Source: Saccharothrix sp. NRRL B-16348 (GTDB lineage: Bacteria; Actinomycetota; Actinomycetes; Mycobacteriales; Pseudonocardiaceae). Taken from it: DNA of 33,212 nt. The first letter of the stretch is position 1; each line of letters begins with the position of its first letter. The notes under the pieces were generated by a model. It ran no database searches. It worked only from the letters and a program-made list of their open reading frames with translations, and had not been told where the DNA came from. Position numbers and translations under genes: made by a program. This document shows, one piece after another, positions 22,578 to 30,161 of this stretch. The DNA lies in the NCBI RefSeq assembly GCF_001280085.1, contig NZ_LGED01000265.1:1-33212 (forward strand), read 5' to 3'.

Positions 22578-24797
22578 TCAGTCGTCGCCCCGCCCCGGCC
22601 GCCAGCGGTCGGCCGAGCCGATGGCCGCCGCCGCCGACCACGACCACACCACGAGCCCGGCGACGAGCGCCGCCGCGCAGCAGACCGCGACGAACGTCGG
22701 CGTGACGAGGTCCAGCTCGGTCCTGGCCAGGGGACTCACCACGAAGTCGCCGACCACGAGCCCGCCCGCGACCGCCGCCGTCAACGGCAGCAGCGACACG
22801 AGAGCCGAAGCGCGCCAGTAGATCCGGCGGTTCCCGGTGAGGACGCTCACGGGCGCGATCGCCCGGCCGAAGCGGAGGAACTCGCCGGCGAGCCCCAGCC
22901 CGGTGGCGAGGATGAGCACGGCGAGCCCGTACCCGCCGATCACCGCGATCCAGTTCGACTGCTCCAACGGCGGCGCCGCGCCGACGTGCCAGGATTCGCC
23001 CGGCACGCTGGTCGCCACGCCGAACGGGAAGGCGACGCCGGCGTTGTTCAGCACGCCCGGCGCGATGTCGCCACCGTCGGGGGTGAAGGCCAGCAACGAG
23101 ATGCGGCCGTCCGCCAGGCCCGACGACGGGGTGCCCGGTGACGCGGTCAGCGTCGGCGCCCGCCCGCTGCCCGCCGACAGCAGCCAGGCGGCGAACGCGG
23201 CCTCGGCGGGGTCGACGCGCACCGCCCGCTGCTCCGCGGCGCACGGCAACGTCAGCGATGCGAGCACGGCGCAGTCGCCCGTCACGTGGATCTGCGTGGT
23301 GCGGTTGGTCCTGGTGACCGTGTAGGCGACCACTTCGACGCCATCCGGAATGGCTGCCACGAAGGCGTCCACAGCCTCAACAGTGGCCGGACCGCGCGGG
23401 TGCACGTCCACGAACGAGTGGCCGTGCTCCTCGACGAACCCGTCGGACTTCTCGGCGGTGGCGGCGAAGTTGCCCTGCATGGTGAGGGCAAACAACAGGA
23501 AGAAGATGCAGGCGCACACCCCGAGCACCTGCCGGGCGATCGCGTCGGGGCGGTGGGCCATCCGACGTCCGGAGGTGAGCAGCGCCGGCCGGCCGCGCTC
23601 GTGGCCCACCCGGGCCAACGCACGCCCCAGCGCGCCGACTCCGACGCCGATCGCGGTCGGCATGGTCAGCACGGCGCCGACCAGCCCCGCGTACGCGACG
23701 AGCACGTGCGTGAGCTCGAAGGGGGAGAACAGCGACGGCCCCCAAGCGGCGAGGAGGACGAAGCACGGGAACAGCGCGACCCGCGTGCCACGCGTGCGTC
23801 CGGCGAGCTCCCGCAACGGCCGGTTGACGCCGAACCCGCTGATCGCGCTGCGCAGGACCGCCGCGGACAGCACGAACGCGGCGGCGGCGAGCGTGCCGAG
23901 CGCGAACGCCCACCACAGGCCGCGAACGTCCGCGCCGGGCACGACGTAGTCCACGAGCGGCAGGCGCCGGTCGGCGGCGGCGAACCAGGCGATCACGCCG
24001 ACCGCGCCGAGCGCGCCCAGGGAGACCGGCGCCCACGCCTCGCCGAGCGCGATCAACAGGCGGTGCGGCAGCCGACCGCCCAGGGCCGTGATCAGGGCGT
24101 CCCGCCGATCCCGGGAGTGCGCGGCGACGCCGGACGCCACCAGGGCCAGCAGCAGGGACGGGACCAGGCCCAGCAGCACGAGCAGCACGACCAGGGCGTC
24201 CGCGGAGAAGTCCTGGTCCGCCGCCAGCCAGTGGAGGTTCTCGGCCGGCACCACGCGACCGGAGCCGCCGAAGGCCGACACCGCGGTGCCCACCTCCGGG
24301 GTGATGTCCTGCGCGGGGCGGACGTAGGCGAGCAGTTCGGTCGCGTCGGCCAGGCCGGCTTCGCCGATCGTGCCGACGAGCCGGCCGTAGCGTCCCGAGA
24401 TCCCCTGGTCGGCGCCGTCCCGGAGCAGTTCGGGCGAGACCACGGCGGCGCCCCGCTCGGGCCACTCGGCGAGCCCGGGAGGGAGGGGAGCGTCGTCGCC
24501 GGCCGGCGAGAGGTAGACGACCGCGTACTGCCTGCCCCCTTGCAGGTGGTCGATCACCAACTTGACCCGCACCGTCGATCCCGGAGGCGTCGACGGTCCG
24601 GCGGGCACGAGGTGGCCTGCCACCATGCGGCTCGCCCGGGAGGACTCGATCGCGGGCGCCGCGATCACCGCGGCCGTGGCCAAGGCCAGCGAGAGGCTCG
24701 CCAGCGCGAGCGCGACGAACCGGATGCCGCCGGACTCGGACCTGGTCGAGGCCGCCCGGCCGATGCCGAGCAGCCGGGACCGCAGCAGTCGGCTCAC
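22578..24797 (-). CDS. FtsX-like ABC transporter permease, 739 aa
   Basis: A membrane protein with an N-terminal segment (VALALASLSLALATAAVIAA at about 28-47), then a large extracellular domain, then several clustered membrane helices (DALVVLLVLLGLVPSLLLAL, VLAALAxxx-type stretches, LLAAWGPSLFSPFELTHVLV, GVCACIFFLLFALTM) and another outer loop before C-terminal helices. This is the FtsX/MacB-like pattern. The GTG start overlaps the ATPase stop by GTGA. It would act with the ATPase as an exporter or envelope transducer; the substrate is unknown. A 983-residue frame extending upstream is a shadow of the ATPase region. Confidence 0.88.
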   Translation of the reverse strand: MSRLLRSRLLGIGRAASTRSESGGIRFVALALASLSLALATAAVIAAPAIESSRASRMVAGHLVPAGPSTPPGSTVRVKLVIDHLQGGRQYAVVYLSPAGDDAPLPPGLAEWPERGAAVVSPELLRDGADQGISGRYGRLVGTIGEAGLADATELLAYVRPAQDITPEVGTAVSAFGGSGRVVPAENLHWLAADQDFSADALVVLLVLLGLVPSLLLALVASGVAAHSRDRRDALITALGGRLPHRLLIALGEAWAPVSLGALGAVGVIAWFAAADRRLPLVDYVVPGADVRGLWWAFALGTLAAAAFVLSAAVLRSAISGFGVNRPLRELAGRTRGTRVALFPCFVLLAAWGPSLFSPFELTHVLVAYAGLVGAVLTMPTAIGVGVGALGRALARVGHERGRPALLTSGRRMAHRPDAIARQVLGVCACIFFLLFALTMQGNFAATAEKSDGFVEEHGHSFVDVHPRGPATVEAVDAFVAAIPDGVEVVAYTVTRTNRTTQIHVTGDCAVLASLTLPCAAEQRAVRVDPAEAAFAAWLLSAGSGRAPTLTASPGTPSSGLADGRISLLAFTPDGGDIAPGVLNNAGVAFPFGVATSVPGESWHVGAAPPLEQSNWIAVIGGYGLAVLILATGLGLAGEFLRFGRAIAPVSVLTGNRRIYWRASALVSLLPLTAAVAGGLVVGDFVVSPLARTELDLVTPTFVAVCCAAALVAGLVVWSWSAAAAIGSADRWRPGRGDD

Positions 24798-25480
24798 CGC
24801 CTGCCCCCGGCAGCCGCCCGCGGCACGAGGTCGCGGCTCCGGACGGTGAGCACGTGGTCGGCGCGTTGCGCCACCGTCTCGTCGTGGGTGACGACGAGGA
24901 GGCCGCACCCGTGCCGCTCCGGCAGTGCGAACAGCATGTCGGCGACCAGGTCGCGGTTGCGCTCGTCGAGCGATCCGGTCGGCTCGTCGGCCAGCAGCAA
25001 CCGCGGCCGGTTGATCAGCGCCCGTGCCACGGCGGTGCGCTGGCGCTCGCCGCCGGAGAGCGTGGCGACGGACCTGGACCGGGGCACGCCGAGTTCGCGG
25101 AGCAGTTCGGTCACCTCCGCGTCGAGGTCGGGTCCGGACCGGCCGGCGAGCAGGGCGGCGAGCGCCACGTTCTCCTCGGGGCTCAGCTCCGGGAGCAGTT
25201 CGGCGAACTGGAAGACCATGCCCACCGACTCGGCCCGCAGCCGCGCGAGGTCTTTCTTGCGCAGTGCGGTGATGTCCCTGCCGTCGACCTCGATGGTCCC
25301 GGACTGGGGCTTGACCAGGCCGAGCGCGAGGGACAGCAGGCTGCTCTTGCCCGAGCCGCTCGGTCCCAGGACCGCGGTGGACCGGCCCAGCGGGAGCGTC
25401 AGGCTCAGGTCCTCGAAGAGTTGCCGGTCGCCGACGCGGTAGCTGAGCCCGTCGACCCGGAGCGCGTGGTGCGTGTTCAT
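24794..25480 (-). CDS. ABC transporter ATP-binding protein (LolD/MacB-like), 228 aa
   Basis: A complete nucleotide-binding domain: Walker A GPSGSGKSS at about 36-44, Q-loop (MVFQFAELLPELSPEENV), signature LSGGERQR at about 136-143, Walker B LLLADEP and the switch His in VVTHDE. Length is typical of LolD-type ATPases that pair with FtsX-like permeases. AAGGGA lies nine bases before the ATG at 25480 on the minus strand. It overlaps the permease gene, so the two form one transporter, downstream of a secreted-protein gene. Confidence 0.95.
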   Translation of the reverse strand: MNTHHALRVDGLSYRVGDRQLFEDLSLTLPLGRSTAVLGPSGSGKSSLLSLALGLVKPQSGTIEVDGRDITALRKKDLARLRAESVGMVFQFAELLPELSPEENVALAALLAGRSGPDLDAEVTELLRELGVPRSRSVATLSGGERQRTAVARALINRPRLLLADEPTGSLDERNRDLVADMLFALPERHGCGLLVVTHDETVAQRADHVLTVRSRDLVPRAAAGGRR

Positions 25481-25506
25481 GTCGATCCCTTGCCTGGAAC
25501 GGGGAC

Positions 25507-25541
25507 GGCCCCACCTCCGGGTGAGGCACGGAGGCGGGGCC
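25507..25541. terminator. GC-rich hairpin between the secreted-protein gene and the ABC genes
   Basis: GGCCCCACCTCC at 25507-25518 pairs with GGAGGCGGGGCC at 25530-25541 (11 of 12 positions, loop of 11). It lies in the 79-base gap, so it may partly terminate or attenuate transcription into the ABC genes. There is no T run. Confidence 0.45.
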
Positions 25542-25559
25542 GCGGTCGCCGGGGTCGGC

Positions 25560-25922
25560 TCACCACACCCATTCGTTCCAGGGGCCGCAGCTGTCCACGT
25601 GGTTGGGCCAGTCGGTGCACGCCTTGATTTCGAGGACGGTGTTGCCGGTGTCACCCGAGACGGTGGTGTTGCAGCCGTCCCTGTTGTTCTTCCGCTGGAT
25701 GTCCGGGTCGCCACTCTCCTTGAGCTTGGCGTAGGCGGCGTGGCCGTCGCACTTGGTGTCCTCGACTGTCCACGACCCGTCCTTATAACCCCACGCCTCC
25801 GAGCCCGTGGTGTCGGAGCCGACTTTGGTGGTGTAGACCGCGTGGGCCGGGGCCGAGGCGCCGAGCGCGGCGAAGATGGCCACCGCCGCGATGGCGGAGC
25901 GCAGCAGGAACTTCTGCTTCAT
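25560..25922 (-). CDS. Small secreted protein with four cysteines, 120 aa
   Basis: The signal peptide is clear: MKQKFLLRSAI, a hydrophobic core, and a cut after AHA near residue 28. The mature part of about 92 residues has four Cys (in TKCDG, DGCNT, KACTDW, DSCGPW), suggesting two disulfides, plus many Trp, Lys and Asp. No family recognised. It is encoded just before the ABC ATPase on the same strand. The ribosome site is GAGAGG about twelve bases upstream. It may be a substrate or partner of the transporter, or an independent secreted factor. The leader carries a small hairpin GGAGCC/GGCTCC at 25962-25977. Confidence 0.82.
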   Translation of the reverse strand: MKQKFLLRSAIAAVAIFAALGASAPAHAVYTTKVGSDTTGSEAWGYKDGSWTVEDTKCDGHAAYAKLKESGDPDIQRKNNRDGCNTTVSGDTGNTVLEIKACTDWPNHVDSCGPWNEWVW

Positions 25923-26050
25923 GGTGGTGGATCGACCTCTCGTGGAGCGGGTGCAGCGGCTGGAGCCTCTTGGCTCCGAAGCGAGGCGGGGTCCCCCCTG
26001 GAAACATCCCCGGCCTCGGGTCGAAGTGTCGGCCGCACGCTTTCCCCGCA

Positions 26051-26068
26051 CTTTCACCGCCGTGAAAG
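26051..26068. terminator. Hairpin downstream of the RidA-like gene
   Basis: CTTTCAC at 26051-26057 is the complement of GTGAAAG at 26062-26068 (7 bp, 4-base loop), about 10 bases downstream of the ridA-like stop on the minus strand. There is no T run, so it is a weak terminator candidate. Confidence 0.45.
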
Positions 26069-26077
26069 CGGCTGCGC

Positions 26078-26488
26078 TCAGTCGAGCACCGCGAACGCCT
26101 CGACCTCGACGAGCACGTCCGGCTCGAACAGGTAGTCGACGCCGATGAGCGACACGGGCGGGAGCGGCTGCGGAATCCCCAGCTCGTCGGTGGCCTGCGC
26201 GATGCCGGCCATGAAGTCGTCCATCTTCTCCGGGCTCCAGCGCGTGGCGAAGAACCTGAGCCGCACGACGTCGGTGAAGTCCGCGCCGGCGCCGGCCAGG
26301 CCGCGCGCGGTGTTGCGCAGGGCTTGGACGACCTGGCCGGTGAGGTCGCCGGTGGCGACCGGCTTCCCCTCGGCGTCACGCGCGATCTGACCGGCGACGT
26401 GCACGTGGCGGCTGCCCGTGGCGATCGAGACGTGGTGGTAGGGGACGGGCTGGAACATGCCCTCGGGGGACAGCAACTGCACGGTCAC
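26078..26488 (-). CDS. RidA (YjgF/UK114) family protein, 136 aa
   Basis: The fold is read from YHHVSIATGSRHVHVAGQIARD, GDLTGQVVQALRNTARGLAGAG, DFTDVVRLRFFAT and the C-terminal LPPVSLIGVDYLFEPDVLVEVEAFAV. Canonical RidA enzymes hydrolyse reactive enamines and imines; several subgroups instead bind other ligands, so the reaction here is not certain. The GTG at 26488 has AAGGG seven bases ahead; an ATG at 26503 has no site. It is divergent from an HxlR regulator 81 bases away, suggesting the regulator controls it. Confidence 0.88.
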   Translation of the reverse strand: MTVQLLSPEGMFQPVPYHHVSIATGSRHVHVAGQIARDAEGKPVATGDLTGQVVQALRNTARGLAGAGADFTDVVRLRFFATRWSPEKMDDFMAGIAQATDELGIPQPLPPVSLIGVDYLFEPDVLVEVEAFAVLD

Positions 26489-26569
26489 GGTGAAGCCCTT
26501 CACACTGGTAGCAGGTGGTATCCAATGTCTACCTGGTACACAAAGGGAACTTCAACGAGACTAGGTGTC

Positions 26570-26941
26570 ATGCAGGAAACCGCGCCGTCGACGTCCGACA
26601 GCCCCCAGATCACCGCGCCCCACCGCGAACTGCTCGACCAGGTGCTCGACAAGTGGTCGTTGCAGGTGCTCGATCGGCTCTGCGAGCGGCCCTCGCGCTT
26701 CAACGAGCTGCGCCGGGCGATCCCGGTGACGCAGAAGTCGCTCACGGCGACGCTGCGCCGCCTGGAGCGCAACGGGATGGTCGAGCGCGTCATCGTGAGC
26801 TCGCGGCCGATCGCCGTCGAGTACCGGATCACGCCGCTCGGGACGACGCTGCAAGACCTGATCGACGCGCTCCTGCGCTGGACCACGGTCAATATGGCCG
26901 ACGTCGAGCGGGCACGCGCGCGGTTCGACGCCGAGGTGTGA
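26570..26941 (+). CDS. HxlR-family winged-helix regulator, 123 aa
   Basis: The HxlR domain is complete: VLDKWSLQVLDRLCERPSRFNELRRAIP, TQKSLTATLRRLERNGMVER, and the wing RPIAVEYRITPLGTTLQDLIDALLRW. Such proteins often respond to aldehydes or redox stress and sit divergent to the gene they control, here the RidA-like gene. No Cys is present, so a thiol switch is unlikely. ATG at 26570 is the only good start; a weak GGTA/TACC repeat (26517-26533) lies in the promoter gap. Its stop is one base from that of the convergent response regulator. Confidence 0.9.
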   Translation: MQETAPSTSDSPQITAPHRELLDQVLDKWSLQVLDRLCERPSRFNELRRAIPVTQKSLTATLRRLERNGMVERVIVSSRPIAVEYRITPLGTTLQDLIDALLRWTTVNMADVERARARFDAEV

Positions 26942-26942
26942 C

Positions 26943-27581
26943 TCACCCGTCCAGGACGCCCCGCCGGTACGCGGCGGCCACGGCCGAGGCGCGGTCGGTG
27001 ACCTCCAGCTTGGCGTAGATGTGCAGCAGGTGCGTCTTCACCGTGGCCTCGCTGATGTAGAGGCGGGACGCGGCCTCGCGGTTGGTCTTCCCCTCGGCCA
27101 CGAGCGCGAGCACCTCGCGTTCACGCGCGCTCAGCCGGGCCTCGGTCAGCGGGCGCGAGGGGCGGATCCGGGTGAGCAGGAGGGCGGCGACGGACGGCGC
27201 CAGCACGGTCTCGCCGCGCGCGGCGGCCCGGACGGCGCGGAACAGCTCCTCGCGCGGCGCGTCCTTGAGCAGGTAGCCGATGGCGCCCGCCTCGATGGCC
27301 GGCAGCACGTCGGAGTCGGTGTCGTGGGTGGTGAGCACCAGGACCCGGGTGGTCGGCACGCGTTCCAGCAGCAGCCGGATGAGGACGCCGCCGCTGGGGT
27401 CGGGCATCCGCAGGTCGGTCAGCACGACGTCCGGCCGGGCCGCGGCCACCACGGTCAGCGCCTCGGTCCCGGAGGCCGCCTCGCCGACGACGTCCAGGTC
27501 CGGCTGCGTGCCGAGCATCCCGCGCAACCCGTCCCGCACCACCGGGTGGTCGTCGACGACCACCAGCCGCAGCGGCGTCAC
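26943..27581 (-). CDS. NarL/LuxR-type response regulator, 212 aa
   Basis: The receiver domain has DDHP (Asp10 and Asp11), the phosphoacceptor Asp56 (VVLTDLRMP), and the conserved Thr and Lys in VLTTHD and YLLKDAPREEL. A linker leads to the LuxR helix-turn-helix at about 145-205 (LSAREREVLALVAEGKTNRE, YISEATVKTHLLHIYAKL). It pairs with the kinase encoded upstream, with GTGA overlap. Targets may be the operon itself; no operator was found. Confidence 0.95.
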   Translation of the reverse strand: MTPLRLVVVDDHPVVRDGLRGMLGTQPDLDVVGEAASGTEALTVVAAARPDVVLTDLRMPDPSGGVLIRLLLERVPTTRVLVLTTHDTDSDVLPAIEAGAIGYLLKDAPREELFRAVRAAARGETVLAPSVAALLLTRIRPSRPLTEARLSAREREVLALVAEGKTNREAASRLYISEATVKTHLLHIYAKLEVTDRASAVAAAYRRGVLDG

Positions 27582-28783
27582 CGGTCCACCCCGATGGCCG
27601 GGACGGTGACGCTGACCGCCGAGCCGCCGCCCGGCGCGGACTCGATGTCGACGTCGCCCGCCAACGCGCGCACCCGTTCCCGCAACGCGGTGAGCCCGAA
27701 GCCGCCGCCCTGCCCGGGCGTGAACCCGCTCCCGTCGTCGCACACGTCCAACACGACCACGTCCTCCATGTAGGAGAGTGTGACGTCCACGCGTGCCGCC
27801 GAGGCGTGTCGGCCCACGTTGGACAGGGTTTCCTGGGCGGCGCGCAGGACGGTCACCTCGACCTCCGAGTGCAGCGGCTGGGGCGTCCCGGTCACGGTGA
27901 ACGTGGCCGGCACGCCGTACTGCTCCCGCCACGTCGTCACGGCCTGACGCACCGCGTCGCCCAGGCGCGCGTCCTCGAGCGGTCCGGGGCGCAGCGCCTC
28001 GATCGAGCGCCGGACCTCCACCAGGCTGGTGCGCGCCAGGCCGCCCGCGATCTCCAGCCGCGAGCGCACCGGGCCGGGCGGGACGGCGTGCTCGTCGATC
28101 GCCTCCAGCTGCGTGACGATCCCGGTCAGCCCCTGGGCGACGGTGTCGTGGATCTCCCGGGCCAGCCGCGCGCGTTCACCGGCGATCCCGGCGGTCCTGG
28201 CCTGCTCGACCAGGAGACCGTGCAGCCGGGCGTTCTCGGCGGCCACGGCGACCAGTTCGGCGTTGGTCTCCCGGCGGCGGATCGCCTCCCGTTCCATCGC
28301 CCTGATCATGGCGCCGACCAGCACGGCCAGCGCGGTGCTCAGGGTGAGGTTGACCAGCACCCGGGACGGGTCCGTGCCGGGGACCATGAGCCACGGGACG
28401 TTCGCCGCGACCACGCCGACGTACGCGGGCCAGCCCGGCAGCGCGAGGAACGCGAGCACGTAGCACATGGGGACGAACAGCTGGAAGGACTCGTCGCGCA
28501 GCACCAACGCGGAGGTGAACGCGAGCAGGCCGACGAAGTACCCGACCATCGGCCACACCCAGCGGTCCCACCACTGCGGGTGCAGCACCACGAACCAGGT
28601 GTGCCACACCGCGAGAGCGACGGCGATGCCCAGGGTGGCGGCCTGGTCCGACCAGCCCCGCGCGGTGTCGGTGGCCACCGACACCGCGCAGGCCAGGAGC
28701 AGCAGGCCCAACGGCGCCAGCGCCCACGCCTGGTTCCACCGGTGTTCCCGCAGCAGGCCCAGCTGTTCCTCCACCGACGTCAC
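27578..28783 (-). CDS. Sensor histidine kinase (HisKA_3), 401 aa
   Basis: Residues 1-165 hold about five membrane helices (for example LAPLGLLLLACAV, GLLAFTSALVL, YVGVVAANVPWLMV). The dimerisation domain has REIHDTVAQGLTGIV with phospho-acceptor His212, and the ATPase has the N box ETLSNVGRHA, D-box DVCDDGSGF and GGGFGLTALRERV. It would phosphorylate the downstream regulator. The membrane part has no extracellular sensor domain, so it may sense the membrane (as for LiaS-like kinases). The GTG start overlaps the DUF418 stop. Confidence 0.95.
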   Translation of the reverse strand: MTSVEEQLGLLREHRWNQAWALAPLGLLLLACAVSVATDTARGWSDQAATLGIAVALAVWHTWFVVLHPQWWDRWVWPMVGYFVGLLAFTSALVLRDESFQLFVPMCYVLAFLALPGWPAYVGVVAANVPWLMVPGTDPSRVLVNLTLSTALAVLVGAMIRAMEREAIRRRETNAELVAVAAENARLHGLLVEQARTAGIAGERARLAREIHDTVAQGLTGIVTQLEAIDEHAVPPGPVRSRLEIAGGLARTSLVEVRRSIEALRPGPLEDARLGDAVRQAVTTWREQYGVPATFTVTGTPQPLHSEVEVTVLRAAQETLSNVGRHASAARVDVTLSYMEDVVVLDVCDDGSGFTPGQGGGFGLTALRERVRALAGDVDIESAPGGGSAVSVTVPAIGVDR

Positions 28784-29964
28784 ACCGCCATCTTCTCCGT
28801 TGGCCGGCGATAAGTCAGGCGGCGCAACAGCGCCTCCGCGGGACCGCGCCTGCCCGTGCGGCGGAGCAGGTCGGCCAGCAGCACGGACACCAGCCACGTG
28901 CCGAGCGCGACCGCGGCGATCCCGGCGGTGCCGAGCGTCGCGCCCAGCCCCAGGGTGTACGGCATCAGCAGCGCCACGAACACCACCGACTGGAACAGGT
29001 AGCAGCTGAGCGAGTACTGGCCGGTCGCGGCGAGCGCCCGCACGACCGGTCCCCGCCGTTCGCCGACGCGGAGCGCGACCAACCCGATGAGCGCCGCGTA
29101 CCCGAGACCGCCGGCGACCCCGGTCACCGCGTGCAACGCCGAGACGCCCCACAGCGCGAGCCCCGACGTCGGCTCCCACACGCCGCCCACCGCCAAGCCG
29201 ATCGGCAACCCGCCCACCACGGCCGCCGTCAGCCCGATCACGGCGGTGCGGAGCAGCAGGGTCCGGTGCGCGGCCGGTTCGGTGAGCACCCGACGCCTGC
29301 CCGCCCACGTGCCGATCAGGATCGCGCTGCCGACGCCGGTGATGCCGAACGGCGTCAGCAGCCACTCCGCCGGCCGCAGGGCGAGCGCCGCGAGCGGGTC
29401 CGCCGTCTCGAAGGAGAGGAAGTAGGAACGCGCGCCGCCGCTCGGCGGGAGCAGCGCGGAGGCGCCCTGCGCCAGCGCCACGACGAGCAGCCACAGGCCG
29501 GCGGCGGTGAGCAGCTTGCGGTCCGCCGTCCGCTGCCAGGTCACCAGCAGGAAGCCCAGGATCCCGTACGTCGCCAGGATGTCACCGGGGAACAGCAGCA
29601 CCACGTGCACCGCGCCGAACACGACCAGCCACCGGCTCCGCCGCCGCAGGAGCCGCTTGGTCTCCAGGTCGTCCACGCCGGCGGCCCGCTGCCGCTGGTA
29701 CACGTGCACGACGCCGTAGGCGAAGAGCGCGGCGAACATCGGGTAGGCGCGCCCGTCGACCAGGGTCACGTCCAGCACGCTGATCACCCGGTCGAGCAAG
29801 CCGTCCTCGACGATGTGCTGCCGGACGCCGTACGGGCGGCCGTAGAGGTAGACCACCGAGTTCGCCAGCGCGATGAGGGCGAGCATCACCCCGCGGGCCA
29901 GGTCCGGCGCGAGCGACCGTTCCCCGGCGGCGACCGGCCCCACCGCGATCCTTGGTTGCGTCAT
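28780..29964 (-). CDS. DUF418 multi-pass membrane protein, 394 aa
   Basis: It begins PDLARGVMLALIALANSVVYLYG, typical of DUF418 proteins, and has around ten hydrophobic helices. The C-terminal third (ATGQYSLSCYLFQSVVFV and LADLLRRTGRRGPAEALLR) is the conserved DUF418 region. Such proteins have unknown function, but are common beside two-component systems of actinobacteria; related acyltransferase-like membrane folds hint at envelope modification. First gene of a three-gene operon (DUF418, kinase, regulator). The start lacks a strong ribosome site. It is divergent from the CBM2 glycosidase gene. Confidence 0.85.
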   Translation of the reverse strand: MTQPRIAVGPVAAGERSLAPDLARGVMLALIALANSVVYLYGRPYGVRQHIVEDGLLDRVISVLDVTLVDGRAYPMFAALFAYGVVHVYQRQRAAGVDDLETKRLLRRRSRWLVVFGAVHVVLLFPGDILATYGILGFLLVTWQRTADRKLLTAAGLWLLVVALAQGASALLPPSGGARSYFLSFETADPLAALALRPAEWLLTPFGITGVGSAILIGTWAGRRRVLTEPAAHRTLLLRTAVIGLTAAVVGGLPIGLAVGGVWEPTSGLALWGVSALHAVTGVAGGLGYAALIGLVALRVGERRGPVVRALAATGQYSLSCYLFQSVVFVALLMPYTLGLGATLGTAGIAAVALGTWLVSVLLADLLRRTGRRGPAEALLRRLTYRRPTEKMAV

Positions 29965-30065
29965 GGCTTCAGCGTCGTGCGCACGGGCAGTCGTCGAATC
30001 GTCGGTTCGACGGACCGCGCGCGTCCACCCGGGATGGTCCGGGGTCCACCGATCGGTCGATGCGG

Positions 30066-30077
30066 CGAAGCGCTTCG
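30066..30077. promoter_or_regulatory. Second LacI-type palindrome upstream of the glycosidase gene
   Basis: CGAAGCGCTTCG is a perfect 12-bp palindrome centred on a CG, as in LacI-family operators. It lies just before the -35 of the glycosidase promoter and 54 bp (centre to centre) from the CebR-type box. Its half-site differs, so a second regulator or a looping site is possible. The regulator is unknown. Confidence 0.5.
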
Positions 30078-30087
30078 ATCCTGGTCA

Positions 30088-30132
30088 TTGACAAAGATCC
30101 GGACCGCGCCGCACAGTTTGGGAGCGCTCCCA
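30088..30132 (+). promoter_or_regulatory. Promoter with perfect CebR-type operator
   Basis: TTGACA at 30088-30093 is followed after 18 bases by CACAGT (30112-30117). Overlapping the expected start of transcription is TGGGAGCGCTCCCA at 30119-30132, identical to the 14-bp palindrome that CebR binds in Streptomyces. CebR releases DNA when bound to cello-oligosaccharides, so cellobiose induction of the following gene is expected. The operator ends 29 bases before the ATG. Confidence 0.8.
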
Positions 30133-30161
30133 GTTCATCAACGTCGATGAGGAAACCTCTG

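Noticed and set aside
22578..25529. A 983-codon minus-strand frame extending the permease far upstream
   Set aside because: Its N-terminal 244 codons are an Arg/Ala/Pro-rich shadow of the ABC ATPase gene in another frame. The permease starts at the GTG at 24797.
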